Both the position numbers and the translations under genes were made by a program. DNA of 64,000 bases from Amycolatopsis acidiphila (GTDB taxonomy: Bacteria > Actinomycetota > Actinomycetes > Mycobacteriales > Pseudonocardiaceae), in NCBI RefSeq assembly GCF_021391495.1, contig NZ_CP090063.1:7936001-8000000 (forward strand). The letters are read 5' to 3'. A model generated the notes under the pieces. It was not told where the DNA came from, ran no database searches, and worked only from the letters and a program-made list of their open reading frames with translations. Below, in pieces: positions 26,433-35,888 of the stretch (the first letter of the stretch is position 1; each line of letters starts with the position of its first letter).

Positions 26433-26996
26433 GTGGCGAAACCGGGGATTGACCAAGACGCGAAACTGGAACTGGCTCGGCTGGTCACGGACCTGTCCGT
26501 GGTGCACGGCAAGGTCACGCTCTCCTCGGGCAAGGAAGCCGACTACTACATCGACCTGCGGCGCGCGACGCTGCATCACGCGGCGGCCCCCCTCATCGGC
26601 ACCCTGTTGCGGCAGCTGACCGCCGACTGGAGCTACGTCGCCGTCGGCGGGCTGACGCTCGGCGCCGACCCGGTCGCCACGGCGATGCTGCACTCCGCCG
26701 CGTGTGACGGGATGGTGCTCGACGCGTTCGTGGTCCGCAAAGCGACCAAGCAGCACGGCATGCAGCGGCTGATCGAGGGCATCGAGGTCTCCGGGCAGCG
26801 GGTGCTCGCGGTCGACGACACCTCCACCACGGGCGCGAGCGTGCTGACCGCCGTCGAAGCGCTGCGCGAGGCCGGCGCCACGGTGGTCGGCGTCGCGACT
26901 GTGGTCGACCGGGACACCGGGGCCCGCGAGGCGATCGAGAAGGAAGGCCTGCCGTACCGGTATCTGCTGACGGCGGACGACCTCGGCCTGGCCTGA
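26433..26996 (+). CDS. pyrE: Orotate phosphoribosyltransferase
   Basis: 187 aa, GTG start. It makes OMP from orotate and PRPP in pyrimidine synthesis. Matching mycobacterial PyrE: LARLVTDLSVVHGKVTLSSGKEADYYIDLRR at the start, VGGLTLGADPVA, FVVRKATKQHGMQRLIEG (the catalytic lysine loop) and the PRPP-binding motif VLAVDDTSTTGAS. An in-frame GTG at 26415 would add six residues without homology-like sequence. It starts 36 nt after the SDR stop. Confidence 0.96.
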   Translation: MAKPGIDQDAKLELARLVTDLSVVHGKVTLSSGKEADYYIDLRRATLHHAAAPLIGTLLRQLTADWSYVAVGGLTLGADPVATAMLHSAACDGMVLDAFVVRKATKQHGMQRLIEGIEVSGQRVLAVDDTSTTGASVLTAVEALREAGATVVGVATVVDRDTGAREAIEKEGLPYRYLLTADDLGLA

Positions 26997-27010
26997 CCGG
27001 GCAACCGTTT

Positions 27011-27027
27011 CCGCCCTTTTCGGGCGG
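27011..27027 (+). terminator. Short hairpin after pyrE
   Basis: CCGCCC-TTTTC-GGGCGG, 14 nt after the pyrE stop, with outer GGCAACC/GGTTG complementarity extending the stem imperfectly. Confidence 0.6.
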
Positions 27028-27084
27028 CCCGGTTGATCAAGCGTCACATCTCCAAGTCGACCTTTCTCAGGGAACCCGGAGTAA

Positions 27085-27098
27085 CCTCAGATGTGAGG
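27085..27098. promoter_or_regulatory. Small palindrome before the DUF2784 gene
   Basis: CCTCA-GATG-TGAGG lies 26 nt upstream of the GTG start. Possible operator; no family assigned. Confidence 0.3.
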
Positions 27099-27123
27099 GG
27101 ACCGTGAAAGGGGGAGGTCACAG

Positions 27124-27513
27124 GTGTCGACGGCAAGAGTACTGGCGGATCTGACCGTCGGTATCCACGTGCTGGCGCTGCTGTACATCGGCCTCGGCGG
27201 TTTTCTCGCCTGGCGCTGGCCCAAGAGCATCTTCGTGCACGTCTTCTTCGCGCTCTGGGGCGTGGCGGTCAACGTCTTCCCCATTTCGTGCCCGCTGACC
27301 GCGCTCGAGGACTACTTCCGCAGCCTGCAGGGGCTCGGCCCGCTGCCCGGGGGTTTCAACGCCTACTACATCTACGGCACCGTGTTCCCGCGGTCGCTGC
27401 TGCCGCTGATCGCGCTGACGGCGCTGGCGGTGCTGGCGTTCTCCTACGTCGGTGCGTGGATCCGCTACCGCAACCGCGATGACGCACCGACGCACCAGGT
27501 CCGCCAGGCCTGA
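27124..27513 (+). CDS. DUF2784 membrane protein
   Basis: 129 aa, GTG start preceded by GGGGGAGG. Three to four membrane helices: 8-29, 38-57 and 95-120. The invariant DUF2784 pieces are visible: LYIGLGGFLAWRWP, CPLTALEDYFR and GGFNAYYIYGTVFP. No function is established for the family. It is 14 nt upstream of the methyltransferase gene and probably in the same transcript. Confidence 0.85.
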   Translation: MSTARVLADLTVGIHVLALLYIGLGGFLAWRWPKSIFVHVFFALWGVAVNVFPISCPLTALEDYFRSLQGLGPLPGGFNAYYIYGTVFPRSLLPLIALTALAVLAFSYVGAWIRYRNRDDAPTHQVRQA

Positions 27514-27527
27514 GCGAAAATCACCGG

Positions 27528-28181
27528 GTGGAGCTGGATGAGGCCGGGCCGACCGAGTGGACCGCCCGGGAAGAGGTCGGCGTCGGCCCATGGCCGGGCG
27601 AGTGGCCCTCGGACGAGCGGTACGACCCTGAACTGTTGCGAGAAGGCGACCGGCGCAACGTCGTCGACGCGTACCGCTACTGGCGGCGCGAGGCGATCGT
27701 CGCGGACGTCGACCGGCGGCGGCATCCCTTCCACGTAGCCATCGAGAACTTCCAGCACGACCACAACATCGGCACGGTGGTGCGCACCGCCAACGCCTTC
27801 GCCGCGGCCGCCGTGCACATCGTCGGGCGGCGGCGGTGGAACCGCCGGGGCGCGATGGTGACCGACCGGTACCAGCACCTCGAACACCATCCGGACATCG
27901 CGTCGCTGGCGGAGTTCGCGGCCGCGCGCGGGCTGGCTGTGGTCGCGGTGGACAACACACCGGGCGCCCAGCCGGTCGAGACGGTCGCGCTGCCCCGCGA
28001 GTGTGTGCTCCTGTTCGGACAGGAGGGGCCGGGGCTCTCGGCCGGGGCGCAGGAGGCCGCGTCGCTCGTCGTGTCCATCGCGCAGTTCGGCACCACCCGC
28101 TCGGTCAACGCCGGGGTCGCCGCGGGGATCGTCATGCACACCTGGGTCAGACAACATGCCGATCTGGCCCGGGCTTGGTGA
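27528..28181 (+). CDS. SpoU-type (SPOUT) RNA 2'-O-methyltransferase
   Basis: 217 aa, GTG start. The three SpoU motifs are clear: motif 1 ENFQHDHNIGTVVRTANAF (about 72-90), motif 2 LLFGQEGPGLS and motif 3 RSVNAGVAAGIVMHTW, which form the knotted SAM site. These enzymes methylate ribose 2'-OH in tRNA or rRNA; the exact RNA target cannot be predicted. The ~50-residue N-terminal extension (WPGEWPSDERYDPE) is as in the mycobacterial homologue Rv0380c. It ends 9 nt before the GH76 gene. Confidence 0.92.
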   Translation: MELDEAGPTEWTAREEVGVGPWPGEWPSDERYDPELLREGDRRNVVDAYRYWRREAIVADVDRRRHPFHVAIENFQHDHNIGTVVRTANAFAAAAVHIVGRRRWNRRGAMVTDRYQHLEHHPDIASLAEFAAARGLAVVAVDNTPGAQPVETVALPRECVLLFGQEGPGLSAGAQEAASLVVSIAQFGTTRSVNAGVAAGIVMHTWVRQHADLARAW

Positions 28182-28190
28182 AATGGGGCC

Positions 28191-29174
28191 ATGTACCGGG
28201 AGTGGGCCGCCGCGGCGGAGCGGGCGATCGTGACGCGTCACCTGCGCCGGGTCTGGCTGCTGCCGGGCACCATCCTCGGCCGCAGCGGCTGGCCGCCGAG
28301 CTCGGACCAGCGGGTGCACTGGCACTGGAACTACTGGTGGCAGGCGCACCTGCTCGACTGCCTGATCGACGCCCAGCGGCGTGACCCGACGCCGGCCCGC
28401 GAGGCGACCATCGAACGGTTCCTCGCGTCGATCCGGTTGCGCAACTTCGGCCGGTGGACCAACGACTACTACGACGACATGGCCTGGCTCGGCCTGGCGA
28501 TGCAGCGCGCGGGGCGCGACGTCGAGGTGATCCTCGCCGAGCTGCGCGGCGCGTGGACGCCGGAAGGCGGCGGGGGGATCTGGTGGCGTCGGAACGACCG
28601 GTTCAAGAACGCGCCCTCCAACGGCCCGGCCGCGATCCTGCACGCCCGCGTCGGTGAGCAGGACCGCGCGCGCGAACTGTTCGAATGGATGGACTCGACG
28701 CTCGTCGACCCGGACACCGGTCTGGTCTGGGACGGCTTGCGCGTGGACGACGGCGAGCTCGTCAAGGCGATTTACACCTACTGCCAAGGGGTCTTCCTCG
28801 GCACCTGCCTCGAACTGTCCGAAGTGGACGCCGCAGTGCGGACGGTGCGCGCGGTCGCCGAGCACTGCGCGCCTGGCGGTGTCCTGCGCGGGCAGGGCGG
28901 CGGCGACGGCGGACTGTTCGCCGGCATCCTGGCGCGCTACCTCGCGCTCGCCGCCCAGCGGCTGCCGGCGCCCGAAGGCGAGGTCGCCCGCGACCTCGTG
29001 CTCGGCTCCGCGCGGGCGTGCTGGGCAGGCGCGAGCGAGGCGCCCGGCGGCCCGCTGTTCAGCTCGGAGTGGTCGCGGCCAGCGCCGGACGAGGCGTCCC
29101 GCGACCTGTCCGTCCAGGTCGGCGCCTGGCTCCTGCTCGAAGCCGCCGCGACCCTTCAGCAGCCGCAGGAGTGA
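28191..29174 (+). CDS. Glycoside hydrolase family 76 protein (endo-alpha-mannanase-like)
   Basis: 327 aa, no signal peptide. The GH76 hallmark, two neighbouring aspartates, is D95-D96 in WTNDYYDDMAWLGLA. An alpha/alpha toroid is indicated by repeated helical segments and motifs such as GGIWWRRNDRFKNAPSNGPAAI and YTYCQGVFLGTCLEL. GH76 enzymes cleave alpha-1,6-mannan; the mycobacterial homologue is Rv0365c. Absence of an export signal suggests a cytosolic role or export by another route. Its 3' end overlaps the converging LacI gene by 19 nt. Confidence 0.85.
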   Translation: MYREWAAAAERAIVTRHLRRVWLLPGTILGRSGWPPSSDQRVHWHWNYWWQAHLLDCLIDAQRRDPTPAREATIERFLASIRLRNFGRWTNDYYDDMAWLGLAMQRAGRDVEVILAELRGAWTPEGGGGIWWRRNDRFKNAPSNGPAAILHARVGEQDRARELFEWMDSTLVDPDTGLVWDGLRVDDGELVKAIYTYCQGVFLGTCLELSEVDAAVRTVRAVAEHCAPGGVLRGQGGGDGGLFAGILARYLALAAQRLPAPEGEVARDLVLGSARACWAGASEAPGGPLFSSEWSRPAPDEASRDLSVQVGAWLLLEAAATLQQPQE

Positions 29175-30172
29175 CGGTGCATCAGTTTCGGTGCCAGCCG
29201 CAGGGTTTCCGGGCGGCGGTCCGGGTCGGCGATCCGGGCGAGCAGCAACCGCACGGCACGGCGGCCGATCTCCTCGGTCGGCTGCGCCATCGTCGTCAGC
29301 GGCGGGTCGACGAGATCCGCCCACTCGGCGTCGTCGTAACCGGCGATCGCGAACTCCCGTCCGACGCGCAGGCCGCGGCGCCGCGCCTCGTGCAGCACGC
29401 CGACCATCATCACGTCGTTCGCCACGACCAACGCGGTCGGCGGGTCCGACAGCTCCATCAGCCGGTGCAGCGCCGCCGCGCCGCCGTCCTTGGAGGACTG
29501 CCCGCTCACGACCAGCTCCGGCGTCCACGACAGGCCGCCGCGGCCGAGCCCCAGCCGGTAGCCGAGCGTGCGCTCCTCGCTGGTGCTCAGCCCGGGCGTG
29601 CCGCTGATGAGGCCGATCCGCCGGTGCCCGAGCGAGGCCAGGTGCTCGGTGAGCGCCGAGGTCGACTGGATGTTCTCCGCGCCGACCTGGTCCACGTCGG
29701 TCCGGGTGGTCAGCCGGTCGACCAGGACGACCGGCACGCCCAGTGACACCAGTTCGGTGATCACCGCACCGTCCCCGGGCGCGGGAGTCAGCAGCAGTCC
29801 GTCCACGCGACGCGAGCGAAGCGTGCGTACGGTGTCCTGCTCGGTGCCGACCGCGTCATGCGTGTCGGCGAGCAGAACCGTGTACCCCGCTGCCGCCGCT
29901 TCGCGCTCGACGGCCTGCATCAGCGCCGCGAAGTACGGGTTGGCGAGCAGGGAGATCGCGACGCCGATCGACCGGGTGCCACCGGTGACCAGCGACCGGG
30001 CGATCGCGTCGCCGGTGTAGCCCGTCTTCTCGATCGCCTGCAGCACCGCGGTCTTGGTCTCCGGCGCCACCGCGCGCGTCCCGTTCACCACGTGCGAGAC
30101 CGTCGTGATGGACACCCCGGCCAGTTCAGCGATGTCCCGCTGGGTGGGCCTGGAAGACTTCTGCTGCGGCAT
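29156..30172 (-). CDS. LacI family regulator of the adjacent sugar operon
   Basis: 338 aa. The DNA-binding headpiece (about 10-58) reads TQRDIAELAGVSITTVSHVVNGTRAVAPETKTAVLQAI, followed by a periplasmic-binding-like effector domain (IGVAISLLANPYFAALM, VVLVDR, GLISG, IAGYDDAEWADL). It should bind a sugar or sugar phosphate. The start at 30172 has GGGAG at 6 nt; an upstream in-frame ATG would lie inside the operator. It is divergent from the ABC operon across a LacI-type palindrome. Confidence 0.92.
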   Translation of the reverse strand: MPQQKSSRPTQRDIAELAGVSITTVSHVVNGTRAVAPETKTAVLQAIEKTGYTGDAIARSLVTGGTRSIGVAISLLANPYFAALMQAVEREAAAAGYTVLLADTHDAVGTEQDTVRTLRSRRVDGLLLTPAPGDGAVITELVSLGVPVVLVDRLTTRTDVDQVGAENIQSTSALTEHLASLGHRRIGLISGTPGLSTSEERTLGYRLGLGRGGLSWTPELVVSGQSSKDGGAAALHRLMELSDPPTALVVANDVMMVGVLHEARRRGLRVGREFAIAGYDDAEWADLVDPPLTTMAQPTEEIGRRAVRLLLARIADPDRRPETLRLAPKLMHRHSCGC

Positions 30173-30197
30173 CGACGGCTCCCGTTGACTCTTTGCG

Positions 30198-30221
30198 GCA
30201 AGCGTTTGCGCAAACGCTTGC
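30198..30221. promoter_or_regulatory. LacI-type operator (24-bp perfect palindrome)
   Basis: Two exact 12-nt arms, GCAAGCGTTTGC and its reverse complement, with the CG centre typical of LacI/GalR operators (AAACG-CGTTT type half-sites). It is 26 bp from the LacI start and 64 bp from the lipoprotein start. Confidence 0.88.
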
Positions 30222-30231
30222 GAGATCAGCA

Positions 30232-30243
30232 TAGAGATCTCTA
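30232..30243. promoter_or_regulatory. Second palindrome in the sugar-operon promoter
   Basis: TAGAGATCTCTA, a perfect 12-bp palindrome 10 bp to the right of the LacI operator, in the expected -10/+1 area of the lipoprotein gene. It may bind a second regulator. Confidence 0.35.
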
Positions 30244-30284
30244 CGGTCCGGGCAGCAAGGTCCCAGCCTCGATGGGGAGGTCCC

Positions 30285-31292
30285 GTGAGACACCGCAGTC
30301 TCCTGTGCCTGCTCGTGGCCGCCACACTGGCGGCGACCAGCGGGTGCACGGTCGAACGACACTGGGGTGGCAGCACCAGTGCCGGTGGCGGCGGCAAGGC
30401 CACGATCGGCCTGGTCACCAAGACCAACACGAACCCGTACTTCGTCGAACTGCGCAACGCCGCCGCCGCGGCCGCGCAGGCTCAGGGCGCCGACTTCGTC
30501 GCGCTCGCCGGTCAGTTCGACGGCGACAACGACGGCCAGGTCCGCGCGATCGAGAACCTCATGCAGCAGGGCGCGACGACGATCCTGATCACGCCGAACT
30601 CCTCCACCGGCGTGCTCGACGCGATCGACCGGGCCCGCAAGGCGGGGGTCATGGTGATCGCGCTCGACACCGCGACCGACCCGGCCAGTGCCGTCGACGC
30701 CACCTTCGCCACCGACAACGTCGCCGCCGGCCGTCAGCAGGGCCAGTACGTCAAGGCGGCGCTGGCCGGCGCCACGCCGAAGTTGATCATGATCGACGGA
30801 ACCGCGGGCAGCACCGTGGACACCTACCGCCACAACGGTTTCCTCGAGGGCATCGGCCTGAAGGACGGCGACCCGGCGATCGTCGGCCGGGAGCCGGCGA
30901 ACGGCGACCAGAGCACGGCGCAGCAGAAGATGGAGAACCTGCTGCAGCGCTCGAGCGACATCAACGCCGTCTACACGATGAACGAGCCGACGGCCCGCGG
31001 CGCCTTCGCCGCGCTGCAGGCCCGGAACCTGCAGGTCGTGATGGGCTCGATCGACGGCGGCTGCCAGGGCGTGGAGAACGTGCGCGACGGGCAGTACGCC
31101 GCGACGGTCATGCAGTTCCCGCGCAAGATGGCCGAGGAAGGCGTCGACGCGGCCGTCGCGTACGCGAAGACCGGCAAGAAGCCGAGCGGGTTCATCGACA
31201 CCGGATCCGTGGTGATCACCGACAAGCCCATGCCCGGGGTGACCAGCCAGAGCACCGAATGGGGCCTGCAGAACTGCTGGGGGACGAAATGA
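30285..31292 (+). CDS. Sugar ABC transporter substrate-binding lipoprotein (RbsB/FrcB type)
   Basis: 335 aa, GTG start after GGGGAGG. The lipobox LAATSGC places the lipidated cysteine at C21, so it is anchored outside the membrane. The mature part is a periplasmic-binding fold of the RbsB class (IGLVTKTNTNPYFVELRNAA, ILITPNSSTGVLDAID, VIALDTATDP, DGTAGSTVDTYRHNGF). It captures a monosaccharide for the permease that follows (4-nt overlap). A single-ATPase system with a kinase partner recalls the rhizobial fructose system FrcBCAK; the substrate call is tentative. Confidence 0.9.
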   Translation: MRHRSLLCLLVAATLAATSGCTVERHWGGSTSAGGGGKATIGLVTKTNTNPYFVELRNAAAAAAQAQGADFVALAGQFDGDNDGQVRAIENLMQQGATTILITPNSSTGVLDAIDRARKAGVMVIALDTATDPASAVDATFATDNVAAGRQQGQYVKAALAGATPKLIMIDGTAGSTVDTYRHNGFLEGIGLKDGDPAIVGREPANGDQSTAQQKMENLLQRSSDINAVYTMNEPTARGAFAALQARNLQVVMGSIDGGCQGVENVRDGQYAATVMQFPRKMAEEGVDAAVAYAKTGKKPSGFIDTGSVVITDKPMPGVTSQSTEWGLQNCWGTK

Positions 31293-32278
31293 CCGCCGTG
31301 ACTGCACAGGGTAGGCAGCGCGAGAGCCTCGGCGAGTTCTTCCTGCGCGCCCCGGCCGCCGGCCCCGCGCTCGCGCTCGTCCTCGCGATGATCGTGTTCT
31401 CGTTGTCCACCAGCAGGTTCCTCGAACTGGACAACCTGTCGCTGATGGTCAACCAGGCGCTGGTGGTCGGCACGCTCGCGCTCGGCCAGACGCTGATCAT
31501 CCTCACCGCCGGCATCGACCTGTCCAACGCCTCGGCCATGGTGCTGGCCACACTGATCATGGCGAAGCTGTTCGCCGGCGGGATGCCCGGGGTGTTCGCG
31601 CTGATCATCGGCGTACTCGTGGCGGTCGGCATCGGGCTCGTGATCGGCTCGCTCGTCACGAAGGTCAAGCTGCCGCCGTTCATCGTGACGCTGGGCTTCT
31701 TCACCATGCTGACCGCGGCCGACAAGCTCGTCGCGAGCGGCCAGGCGGTGCCGGTCGCCGAGCACGGCGTACTCACCTGGCTGGGCAGCCAGCGCTACCT
31801 GTTCGGCGGCATCCCGGTCACCTACGGGATGACCGTGGCGCTGGTGATGTACCTGGTCGTGTGGTACTCGCTCACCCGCACGGCATGGGGCAAGCACGTC
31901 TACGCCGTCGGCGACAACGCCGAAGCCGCGCGGCTGTCCGGGATCAAGGTCAACCGCACGGTGATCTCGGTGTACGTCGTCGCCGGGATGATCTTCGGGA
32001 TCGCCGCCTGGCAGGCGCTCGGCCGCATCCCCAACGCCGACCCGAACGCGTTCCAGCTGGGCAACCTGCAGTCGATCACCGCGGTCGTGCTCGGCGGCAC
32101 CTCGCTGTTCGGCGGGCGTGGCTCTGTGCTCGGCACGATGGTCGGCGCGTTGATCGTGACTGTGCTCCAGTCCGGGCTGTCCCAGCTCGGTGTCGACTCG
32201 CTCTACCAGGACCTGGCGACCGGCGCCCTGGTCATCGCCGCCGTGACCGTCGACCGTCTCGCACGGAGGAAGTCATGA
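31289..32278 (+). CDS. Sugar ABC transporter permease (RbsC/FrcC type)
   Basis: 329 aa; the ATG overlaps the previous stop (ATGA). Eight to ten membrane helices. Family motifs: GQTLIILTAGIDLSNAS (about 56-72), LPPFIVTLGFF, YAVGDNAEAARLSGI (the coupling loop to the ATPase) and AVVLGGTSLFGGRGSVLGT. It forms the channel for the sugar delivered by the lipoprotein. Upstream open frame is a shadow of the previous gene. Confidence 0.93.
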   Translation: MTAVTAQGRQRESLGEFFLRAPAAGPALALVLAMIVFSLSTSRFLELDNLSLMVNQALVVGTLALGQTLIILTAGIDLSNASAMVLATLIMAKLFAGGMPGVFALIIGVLVAVGIGLVIGSLVTKVKLPPFIVTLGFFTMLTAADKLVASGQAVPVAEHGVLTWLGSQRYLFGGIPVTYGMTVALVMYLVVWYSLTRTAWGKHVYAVGDNAEAARLSGIKVNRTVISVYVVAGMIFGIAAWQALGRIPNADPNAFQLGNLQSITAVVLGGTSLFGGRGSVLGTMVGALIVTVLQSGLSQLGVDSLYQDLATGALVIAAVTVDRLARRKS

Positions 32279-33159
32279 CCGACAATCGCGAAGCCCCTGG
32301 CCACCACGGCCGACCGGGTGCGGGCGTCCCGCGAGACACGGAGGCAACGATGACCACGCCCACCCTTTCCGCGCGCGGGCTGGTCAAGCGCTACGGGCAG
32401 GTCACCGCGATCGACGGTGCCGACTTCGACCTCTACCCGGGCGAGGTGCTCGCCGTGGTGGGCGACAACGGCGCCGGCAAGTCCAGCGTGATCAAGGCGT
32501 TGTCGGGCGCGCTGGTGCCCGACGCGGGCGAGATCCGGGTGGACGGCAAGACCGTGCACTTCCGCACGCCGATCGACGCCCGCCGCTACGGCATCGAAAC
32601 CGTGTACCAGGACCTGGCGCTGTCCCCGGCGCAGGACATCGCCTCGAACATGTTCCTGGGCCGCGAAATACGGCGCACCGGGCCACTCGGGCTGGTGCGC
32701 AAGCTCGACACCGCGAAGATGCGCAGCGAGGCCCAGCGCGTGCTCGACGAGCTGGACATCAAGATCAAGTCGATCACCCAGCCCGTCGAGACGCTTTCCG
32801 GTGGACAGCGCCAGGGCGTCGCGGTCGCGCGGGCGGCGGCGTTCGGCACCAAGGCCGTGATCATGGACGAGCCGACCGCGGCGCTCGGCGTGGCCGAGTC
32901 GGCGCAGGTGCTCGCGCTGATCAAGCGCATCCGCGAGCGTGGCCTGCCGGTGGTGCTGATCAGCCACAACATGCCGCACGTGTTCGAGATCGCCGACCGG
33001 ATCCACGTGCACCGGCTCGGCAAGCGGGTCGCGGTGGTGTCACCGAAGACGACGTCGATGAACCAGGTCGTCGGGCTGATCACCGGCGCGCTGGAGCTCG
33101 ACGACAAGGGCGAGGTGCGCGAGGTGGAGGCGGCTATCCACACGGGCCTGTCGGCATGA
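32275..33159 (+). CDS. Sugar ABC transporter ATP-binding protein (single-domain, FrcA type)
   Basis: 294 aa from ATG 32275 (overlapping the permease stop, SD GGAGGA) or 269 aa from ATG 32350, which also has a GGAGG; the extra 25 residues (DNREAPGHHGRPGAG) are not conserved-looking, so the shorter form may be the real core. One ABC domain: Walker A VGDNGAGKSS, Q-loop VYQDLAL, signature LSGGQRQGV, Walker B AVIMDEPTAALG, H-loop ISHN. RbsA-like ATPases are usually double; a single domain is the FrcA form and must homodimerise. Confidence 0.92.
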   Translation: MTDNREAPGHHGRPGAGVPRDTEATMTTPTLSARGLVKRYGQVTAIDGADFDLYPGEVLAVVGDNGAGKSSVIKALSGALVPDAGEIRVDGKTVHFRTPIDARRYGIETVYQDLALSPAQDIASNMFLGREIRRTGPLGLVRKLDTAKMRSEAQRVLDELDIKIKSITQPVETLSGGQRQGVAVARAAAFGTKAVIMDEPTAALGVAESAQVLALIKRIRERGLPVVLISHNMPHVFEIADRIHVHRLGKRVAVVSPKTTSMNQVVGLITGALELDDKGEVREVEAAIHTGLSA

Positions 33160-33985
33160 CGGTCCTTCTCGCCGGGCTTTGCACGATCGACGTGGTGCAG
33201 CGGGTGGCCGAGCTGCCCGAGCCCGGCGAGAAGGTGCAGTCGCTGTCGGTGGACGTGGCCGCGGGCGGCCCGGCGACCAACGCGGCGGTGACGGTGGCGG
33301 CGCTGGGCGGGCACGCGCGGTTGCTCACGGTGCTGGGCGCGCATCCGCTCGCGGACCTCGCCCGTGCGGACCTTTCCGCGTACGGCGTCGACTTCGTGGA
33401 CGTAGCACCGTCCTTTGTGGACCCGCCTGCGCTGAGTGCGGTCGCGGTCCGGGATCGCGACGGGGAGCGCACGGTGGTCTCGCGCAACGCGGCGCACAGT
33501 CCCACGGTGACAGGTACGCCGTGGGAGGCCGACGAGGTGCGCGCGGTACTGGTCGACGGCCATCATCCTGAGCTCGCGCTGGGCACGGCCCGCTGGGCGC
33601 GCTCGCGGGGAGTTCCGGTGGTGCTCGACGCGGGCAGCTGGAAGCCGGTGCTCGACGAGCTGCTGCCGCTGGTGGACATCGCGGCGTGCTCGGCGCATTT
33701 CCGCGCGCCCGCGCCGGATCTGCTCGACCGCGGGGTCGCCGCGGTGATCACGACCGCCGGACCGGAGCCGGTGCGCTGGCGGACGGCGACGGAGGCGGGC
33801 GAGGTGCCGGTTCCGGCGGCGGACGCGCGGGACACCCTCGGCGCGGGCGACGTCTGGCACGGCGCGCTCGCTTACGGTGTCGGAAGGTTCGAGCTGCCGG
33901 AGCTGATCCGGTTCGCCAACGAGGTGGCCGCGCAGCGGGTGCGGCATATCGGCCCACGGGCGTGGGTGCGGGAGATGGGAGTGCG

Positions 33986-33989
<4 letters not shown>
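33156..33989 (+). CDS. PfkB family sugar kinase
   Basis: 277 aa, 4-nt overlap with the ATPase gene. Ribokinase fold: an N-terminal GGPATNAAVTVAALGG (residues ~37-52, sugar site) and the C-terminal PfkB signature DTLGAGDVWHGALAYGVG with the catalytic base Asp in GAGD. It is somewhat short for the family (about 300 aa) and lacks a long lid insertion. It probably phosphorylates the imported sugar. Substrate may be fructose, a related ketose or a nucleoside. Confidence 0.88.
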
Positions 33990-34617
<628 letters not shown>

Positions 34618-34621
<4 letters not shown>

Positions 34622-35358
34622 TCCTCGTCGTGACCGGCGGGAGCCGGGGTATCGGCGCCGCCGTGTGTGCGATGGCGGCGGCTCGCGGGTACGACGTGGT
34701 GATCAACTATGCGTCCGACCGGGTGGCAGCCGACAACGTGGCCTGCCGGGTGCGCTCGCTGGGGCGGCAGGCGCTGACGGTGCGCGGTGATGTGGCCGTC
34801 GAGGAGGACGTGGCGGCGTTGTTCGACGCCGCGGCCGAGCTCGGACCGCTCGCCGGGATCGTCAACAACGCGGCGACCACCGGCAACACGCCAGGCCGGC
34901 TCGACGAGCAGAGCGCGGCGACGGTGAAGCGGGTGACGGACGTGAACCTCGGCGGCGTGTTCCTGTGCTGCCGGGAGGCCGTGCGCCGGATGTCGACGCG
35001 CTACGGCGGTTCGGGCGGGGTGATCGTGAACATCTCCTCGACGGCGGCGCGGACGGGTGCTGCTGGGGAATGGGTGCACTATGCGGCGACGAAGGCGGCG
35101 GTGGAGACGCTCACGGTCGGGCTGTCGCACGAGGTCGCGCGCGAGGACATCCGGGTGAACGCGGTCGCGCCGGGCTTGGTCGAGACGGGGCTGCACGAGG
35201 CGGCGGGGCTGCCGGACCGGCTGGAGCGGGTCGCGCCGACGATCCCGCTGGGGCGCGCGGGACAGCCGGAGGAGGTCGCGGAGGCGGTGCTCTGGCTGTT
35301 GTCGCCGGCGTCGTCGTACGTCACGGGCTCGGTGCTCACCGTGGGTGGAGGACGCTGA
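34618..35358 (+). CDS. SDR family oxidoreductase of the sugar operon
   Basis: 246 aa, 4-nt overlap with the kinase gene. Classical SDR: TGGSRGIGAAV (about 6-16), NNAAT, catalytic serine in NISSTAA, YAATK as the YxxxK motif, and VNAVAPGLVET. A C-terminal PASSYVTGSVLTVGGG is typical of NAD(P)-dependent FabG-like enzymes acting on polyols or sugars. As the last gene of the operon it may oxidise or reduce a polyol or sugar entering through the ABC system. Confidence 0.9.
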
Positions 35359-35361
35359 AGG

Positions 35362-35400
35362 TTGTCCACAGACTGTGAGTAATTCGCGGAGTTGTCCACA
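35362..35400 (+). repeat. Two direct DnaA-box-like 9-mers
   Basis: TTGTCCACA at 35362-35370 and again at 35392-35400, inside a longer direct repeat GTTGTCCACAGA whose copies start 30 bp apart; ATTCGCG is also repeated (35381-35388 area and right after copy 2). TTGTCCACA is the usual high-GC form of the DnaA box. A small CACAG-A-CTGTG palindrome (35367-35377) overlaps copy 1. The site lies between the sugar operon and the VOC gene. Confidence 0.6.
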
Positions 35401-35474
35401 GATTCGCGAGAAAGCGTTTACTCACCGCCGCCGTCGGTAGCCTGGCTTGGGGTACACGAAAGGACGGCTGCCGT

Positions 35475-35888
35475 ATGTCCACGCTGACCGGCGTGCATCA
35501 CCTGGCGCTCACGGTGACGGACGTGGATCGCAGCGTCCCGTGGTACGAGCGGGTCCTGGATCTGAAGGAGGTCGCCCGCCGCGAGGACGCGGAGACCGGG
35601 ATCCGGAAGGTGGTGCTGCGCGGGCGGGCCGACTCGTTCTCGGTGGTGCTGGTGCAGCACCCGGACACCGAACGCGGCGACTTCGACGAGCGGCGCACGG
35701 GGCTCGACCACGTGGCGTTCACGGTGGAGTCGTACGTGGAGCTGAAGGAGTGGGAGAGCAGGCTCGCGGAGTACGGCGTCACGCACACGACCGCGCGGGC
35801 GTCACGCACCCTGCCCGGCTCGGCGGTGGTGGTGTTCCGGGATCCGGACGGGATCCAGCTGGAGGTCTGGGCGGACCCGACGTCTTAG
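35475..35888 (+). CDS. VOC (glyoxalase/bleomycin resistance) family protein
   Basis: 137 aa. Two beta-alpha-beta-beta-beta modules: GVHHLALTVTDVDRSVPWYERVLDL (residues 6-30) and GLDHVAFTVESYVELKEWESRL, ending FRDPDGIQLEVWAD. Metal-ligand candidates are H8, the H of GLDH and the E of LEVW. The family includes glyoxalase I, dioxygenases and resistance proteins; specific function not predictable. It stands alone downstream of the sugar operon. Confidence 0.88.
   Translation: MSTLTGVHHLALTVTDVDRSVPWYERVLDLKEVARREDAETGIRKVVLRGRADSFSVVLVQHPDTERGDFDERRTGLDHVAFTVESYVELKEWESRLAEYGVTHTTARASRTLPGSAVVVFRDPDGIQLEVWADPTS

Noticed and set aside
35362..35400. Chromosomal replication origin
   Set aside because: Only two boxes, no AT-rich unwinding element and no dnaA/dnaN/gyrB genes.
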